NCBI GenBank assembly: GCA_016214925.1
Contig: JACRMO010000220.1
Location: 1-9,469, forward strand
Direction of reading: 5' to 3'
Length of the DNA: 9,469 bases
Source: Gammaproteobacteria bacterium
Lineage (GTDB): Bacteria > Pseudomonadota > Gammaproteobacteria > Thiohalobacterales > Thiohalobacteraceae
Shown: positions 6,879-9,469 of the stretch, one piece after another
Layout of the letters: every line of letters starts with the position of its first letter
How positions within the stretch are numbered: position 1 is the stretch's first letter
Notes under the pieces: generated by a model
Seen by the model: only the letters and a program-made list of their open reading frames with translations
Database searches by the model: none
What the model was told of the DNA's origin: nothing
Program-made: the position numbers and the translations under genes

Positions 6879-6968
6879 AGAAAAAATGGGGTCAGAGACG
6901 AATTCCACCGCCACGGATTAGCCGTTACCACAGGCGGTTACTAATTCGTCTCTGACCCCATTTTTTCT
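6879..6968. mobile_element. REP/RAYT-like palindromic element, also a likely bidirectional terminator
   Basis: A 90-bp palindromic element fills most of the gap between the PilZ gene and parC. Its outer arms, 6879-6904 and 6943-6968, are perfect 26-bp inverted repeats containing TGGGGTCAGAGACGAATT. Inside, ACCGCC (6907-6912) pairs with GGCGGT (6933-6938) and ACGG (6913-6916) with CCGT (6922-6925), giving one long hairpin with internal loops. No transposase is encoded. TGGGGTCAGAG termini are familiar to me from short repeats near REP-associated tyrosine transposases (IS200-like) in gammaproteobacteria, so a non-autonomous element mobilised in trans is likely; that link is from memory. Runs of six A and six T close the stem, so transcripts from either side would form a hairpin with a U-tract. 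Confidence 0.7.
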
Positions 6969-7024
6969 CCCCACCGTGTATCATGGCCCCCCGTCACGAT
7001 CCAGCCTGACGATCCGGGGCCACC

Positions 7025-9274
7025 ATGCAAGACACCGAACTGAATTTCGAAGGCATCGAGCGCCTGCCGCTGCGCATCTTCACCGAAAAGGCGTACCTGG
7101 ATTATTCCATGTACGTCATCCTCGACCGCGCGCTGCCGCATATCGGCGACGGTCTCAAACCGGTGCAACGGCGCATCGTCTACGCCATGTCCGAACTGGG
7201 ACTGGCGGCGACCGCCAAATACAAGAAATCCGCGCGCACCGTCGGTGACGTGCTCGGCAAGTTCCATCCGCACGGCGACTCGGCCTGTTACGAGGCCATG
7301 GTGCTCATGGCCCGGCCGTTCTCGTACCGTTATCCGTTGATCGACGGTCAGGGCAACTGGGGCTCGCCGGACGATCCGAAATCCTTCGCCGCCATGCGCT
7401 ACACCGAATCGCGGCTGTCGCCATATGCCGAACTGCTGTTACAGGAACTCGGGCAGGGCACAGTCGACTGGGTGCCCAACTTCGACGGCACACTGGATGA
7501 ACCCACGTTGTTGCCGGCGCGTCTGCCGAATGTGTTGTTGAACGGCGCCACCGGCATTGCCGTGGGCATGGCCACCGACATCCCGCCGCACAACCTGCGC
7601 GAAGTCGCCGCCGCCACCATCCGTCTGCTGGAAGATCCCAACACCACGCTTGCGCAATTGTGCGAACACATCCAGGCGCCGGATTTCCCCACCGAGGCGG
7701 AGATCATCACCTCGCGCGAAGAGATTATGCAGATGTACAGCACCGGCAACGGCTCAGTGCGCCTGCGCGCGCGCTATGAACTGGATCAGGGTGACGTCGT
7801 CATCACCGCGCTGCCGTATCAAGTGTCGGGCAGCAAGATCCTGGAACAGATCGCGGCGCAGATGAACAACAAAAAGCTGCCGATGGTCGAGGATCTGCGC
7901 GACGAATCCGATCACGAGAATCCCACACGTCTGGTGATCGTGCCGCGTTCCAACCGCGTCGATGTCGAGGCGCTGATGTCGCACCTGTTCGCGACCACCG
8001 ATCTGGAACGCAGCTACCGCATCAATCTCAACATCATCGGTATCAACGGCCGTCCGCAGGTCAAGGATCTGCGCGGCATCCTCAGTGAGTGGCTGGAGTT
8101 CCGCACCACCACCGTGCGCCGACGACTGGAATACCGCCTGGAAAAGATTGTCCGCCGCCTGCACCTGCTCGATGGCCTGCTGATCGCGTTTCTGAATCTC
8201 GATGAAGTGATTCACATCATTCGCACCGAGGACGAACCCAAGCAGGTCTTGATGAAACGCTTCGCGCTCACCGAGGAGCAGACCGACTACATCCTCGACA
8301 CGCGCCTGCGCCAACTCGCGCGACTGGAAGAGATGAAGATCCGCGCCGAGCAGAAGGAACTCGCCGAAGAACGCGATGATCTGGAAAAGACGCTCGCCTC
8401 CAGCCGCCGCCTGAAACAACTCATCCGTAAGGAGATCAGCGACGACGCCGAAAAATACGGCGACGCACGTCGTTCACCGCTGGTCGCGCGCGGCGCAGCC
8501 CAAGCCCTGGACGAAACCGCGCTGCTGCCCAGCGAGGCGCTCACCATCGTGTTGTCCGAGAAGGGCTGGGTGCGCGCCGGCAAGGGCCACGAAGTCGATG
8601 CCGCCGCGCTCGCCTACAAATCCGGCGATGCCTTCCTCGCCAGCGCCACCGGCCGCAGCAATCAGCTTGCCGTATTCCTGGATTCCACCGGACGCACTTA
8701 TTCACTGCCGGCGCATTCGCTGCCCTCGGCACGCGGTCATGGCGAACCACTCACCGGCAGATTGAGCCCGCCCGACGGCGCGCTGTTCGTCGGCCTGATG
8801 TTCGGCAACCCCGAAGATCTCTACCTGATCGCCAGCGACGCCGGCTACGGCTTCATCGCCAAACTCGAAGACCTCTACGCCAAGAACAAGAACGGCAAGA
8901 CCGTGCTCAACGTCCCCGACGGCGCGAAAGTGTTGCCACCGCAGCGCATCACCGATGCGCAGAAAGATGCGCTCGCCGCTGTCACCAATACCGGCCGTCT
9001 GTTGGTATGCGCCATGAATGAACTCACCCAGATGGCGCGCGGCAAGGGCGACAAGTTCCTCGCCATCCCCGGCAAGAAGGTCGCGGCGCGCGAGGAGTTC
9101 GTCCTCGGCGCCGTCGTAGTGAGTGCCGGCAACACACTGATGGTGCAATGCGGCAAGCGCTATCTGAAACTCAAGGGCGGAGAGTTGGACGAGTACCGCA
9201 GTGCGCGCGGCGAACGCGGCAACAAACTACCGCGCGGGTTCCAGACGGTGACGGGGCTCGTGGTGGAGTTGTGA
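7025..9274 (+). CDS. parC: DNA topoisomerase IV subunit A (ParC)
   Basis: The 749-residue DNA-cleaving subunit of topoisomerase IV, close to the E. coli length of 752. The winged-helix/tower region starts with FTEKAYLDYSMYVILDRALP and LKPVQRRIVYAM. The catalytic tyrosine is Tyr126 in AAMRYTES. The quinolone-determining segment HPHGDSACYEAM (81-92) has Ser86 and Glu90, equal to E. coli Ser80 and Glu84, so no classic resistance change is seen. A long helical region (about 395-475) leads to the C-terminal beta-propeller from about 495, whose degenerate box is SARGHGEPLTG, as in ParC rather than the GyrA QRRGGRG box. No frame disruption is seen, in contrast to parE upstream. The ATG is preceded by a weak GGGG site. 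TATCAT at 6979-6984 is a possible -10 without a clear -35; the palindromic element just upstream suggests parC is transcribed on its own. Confidence 0.96.
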   Translation: MQDTELNFEGIERLPLRIFTEKAYLDYSMYVILDRALPHIGDGLKPVQRRIVYAMSELGLAATAKYKKSARTVGDVLGKFHPHGDSACYEAMVLMARPFSYRYPLIDGQGNWGSPDDPKSFAAMRYTESRLSPYAELLLQELGQGTVDWVPNFDGTLDEPTLLPARLPNVLLNGATGIAVGMATDIPPHNLREVAAATIRLLEDPNTTLAQLCEHIQAPDFPTEAEIITSREEIMQMYSTGNGSVRLRARYELDQGDVVITALPYQVSGSKILEQIAAQMNNKKLPMVEDLRDESDHENPTRLVIVPRSNRVDVEALMSHLFATTDLERSYRINLNIIGINGRPQVKDLRGILSEWLEFRTTTVRRRLEYRLEKIVRRLHLLDGLLIAFLNLDEVIHIIRTEDEPKQVLMKRFALTEEQTDYILDTRLRQLARLEEMKIRAEQKELAEERDDLEKTLASSRRLKQLIRKEISDDAEKYGDARRSPLVARGAAQALDETALLPSEALTIVLSEKGWVRAGKGHEVDAAALAYKSGDAFLASATGRSNQLAVFLDSTGRTYSLPAHSLPSARGHGEPLTGRLSPPDGALFVGLMFGNPEDLYLIASDAGYGFIAKLEDLYAKNKNGKTVLNVPDGAKVLPPQRITDAQKDALAAVTNTGRLLVCAMNELTQMARGKGDKFLAIPGKKVAAREEFVLGAVVVSAGNTLMVQCGKRYLKLKGGELDEYRSARGERGNKLPRGFQTVTGLVVEL

Positions 9275-9280
9275 AGCAGT

Positions 9281-9317
9281 AGCCTGGGTTGAAGCGCTTT
9301 GCGATAGCTTGGGTTCA
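9281..9317 (+). repeat. Degenerate 12-bp direct repeat downstream of parC
   Basis: AGCCTGGGTTGA (9281-9292) and AGCTTGGGTTCA (9306-9317) differ at two of twelve positions, with the short palindrome AAGCGCTT between them. The TAGCCTGGGTTGAAGCG wording resembles intergenic repeats I have seen in other proteobacteria, but here the second half is direct rather than inverted. It may be a decayed copy. It starts seven bases after the parC stop. No good terminator is visible there. Confidence 0.35.
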
Positions 9318-9409
9318 CGGCATGGTAGTGCGGCACCGGCCAATGACATTTCAGGAAACGGCCTGCCGTCCAATGGCGCCCGCACGAACCAGTGGCTAGG
9401 GTTTCTCTG

Positions 9410-9415
9410 TATACT
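9410..9415 (+). promoter_or_regulatory. -10-like box before the last, partial gene
   Basis: TATACT at 9410-9415 differs from the -10 consensus at one position and lies about 39 bases before the proposed TTG start. No -35 at 16-18 bases spacing is recognisable. The call rests on the -10 and its position ahead of a strong ribosome-binding site. Confidence 0.35.
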
Positions 9416-9448
9416 GTGCGACAAATTTTTTAAAGGTGGTGATGTTCT

Positions 9449-9469
9449 TTGAGTATCCATCCTTTGTGC
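9449..9469 (+). CDS. Start of an unidentified gene, cut by the window edge
   Basis: Only seven codons are visible, reading (M)SIHPLC from a TTG at 9449. The support is the ribosome-binding site: AAAGGTGGTGAT (9432-9443) matches ten of twelve bases of the full complement to the 16S rRNA 3' end, and its GGTGG core ends nine bases before this TTG. The ATG at 9442, in another frame (MFFEYPSFV), lies inside that site with only two bases of spacing, so it is less likely but not excluded. Nothing can be said about function. No gene is visible between the parC stop and this start. Confidence 0.35.

Noticed and set aside
6870..6977. ACCGT on both sides of the palindromic element as a target-site duplication
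   Set aside because: The copies (6870-6874 and 6973-6977) do not abut the arms, a five-base match is easily chance, and IS200-like elements do not duplicate their target.
9227..9460. 77-codon minus-strand frame over the parC end and downstream gap
   Set aside because: It overlaps parC antisense, is low in recognisable structure and lacks a ribosome-binding site.

Overview
The window reads as an ordinary chromosomal stretch of a GC-rich gammaproteobacterium. The evidence is the ParE/ParC topoisomerase IV pair with E. coli-like motifs, a CNP1-like periplasmic protein and a PilZ (cyclic-di-GMP) protein. The genus cannot be fixed from the sequence; a chemolithotrophic or iron/sulfur-associated lineage is only an inference from the redox operon. 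All confident genes lie on the + strand.

Region 1 (1-1671) is the end of a tightly spaced operon: the C-terminal part of a CCG-domain Fe-S oxidoreductase (GlpC/HdrB-like), a short ferritin-like protein of the encapsulated-ferritin (EncFtn) family, and a DUF3501 protein. The EncFtn protein keeps its metal-ligand residues but ends without an encapsulin-targeting tail, and no encapsulin gene is visible. Region 2 (1672-2397) starts with a strong bulged hairpin overlapping a likely promoter, followed by a secreted CNP1-like protein of unknown function.

Region 3 (2398-4338) is parE. Its first 585 codons are normal, but about 79 bp appear to be deleted near the 3' end. The reading frame shifts there, and the true last 19 codons with their TGA are still readable in another frame at 4152-4211, followed by a hairpin that probably terminated the original gene. 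This is either a real lesion in an essential gene or an assembly error. Region 4 (4339-6870) is an 843-residue protein with two PilZ domains, built from an internally duplicated unit with both cyclic-di-GMP motifs intact in each copy.

Region 5 (6879-6968) is a compact palindromic element with perfect 26-bp arms carrying TGGGGTCAGAG, a sequence I associate with REP/RAYT-type elements. It sits between the PilZ gene and parC and should also act as a bidirectional terminator. Region 6 (7025-9274) is an intact parC with wild-type quinolone-determining residues. The last 195 bases hold a degenerate direct repeat, a -10-like box, an unusually long Shine-Dalgarno sequence and the start of one more gene cut by the window edge.
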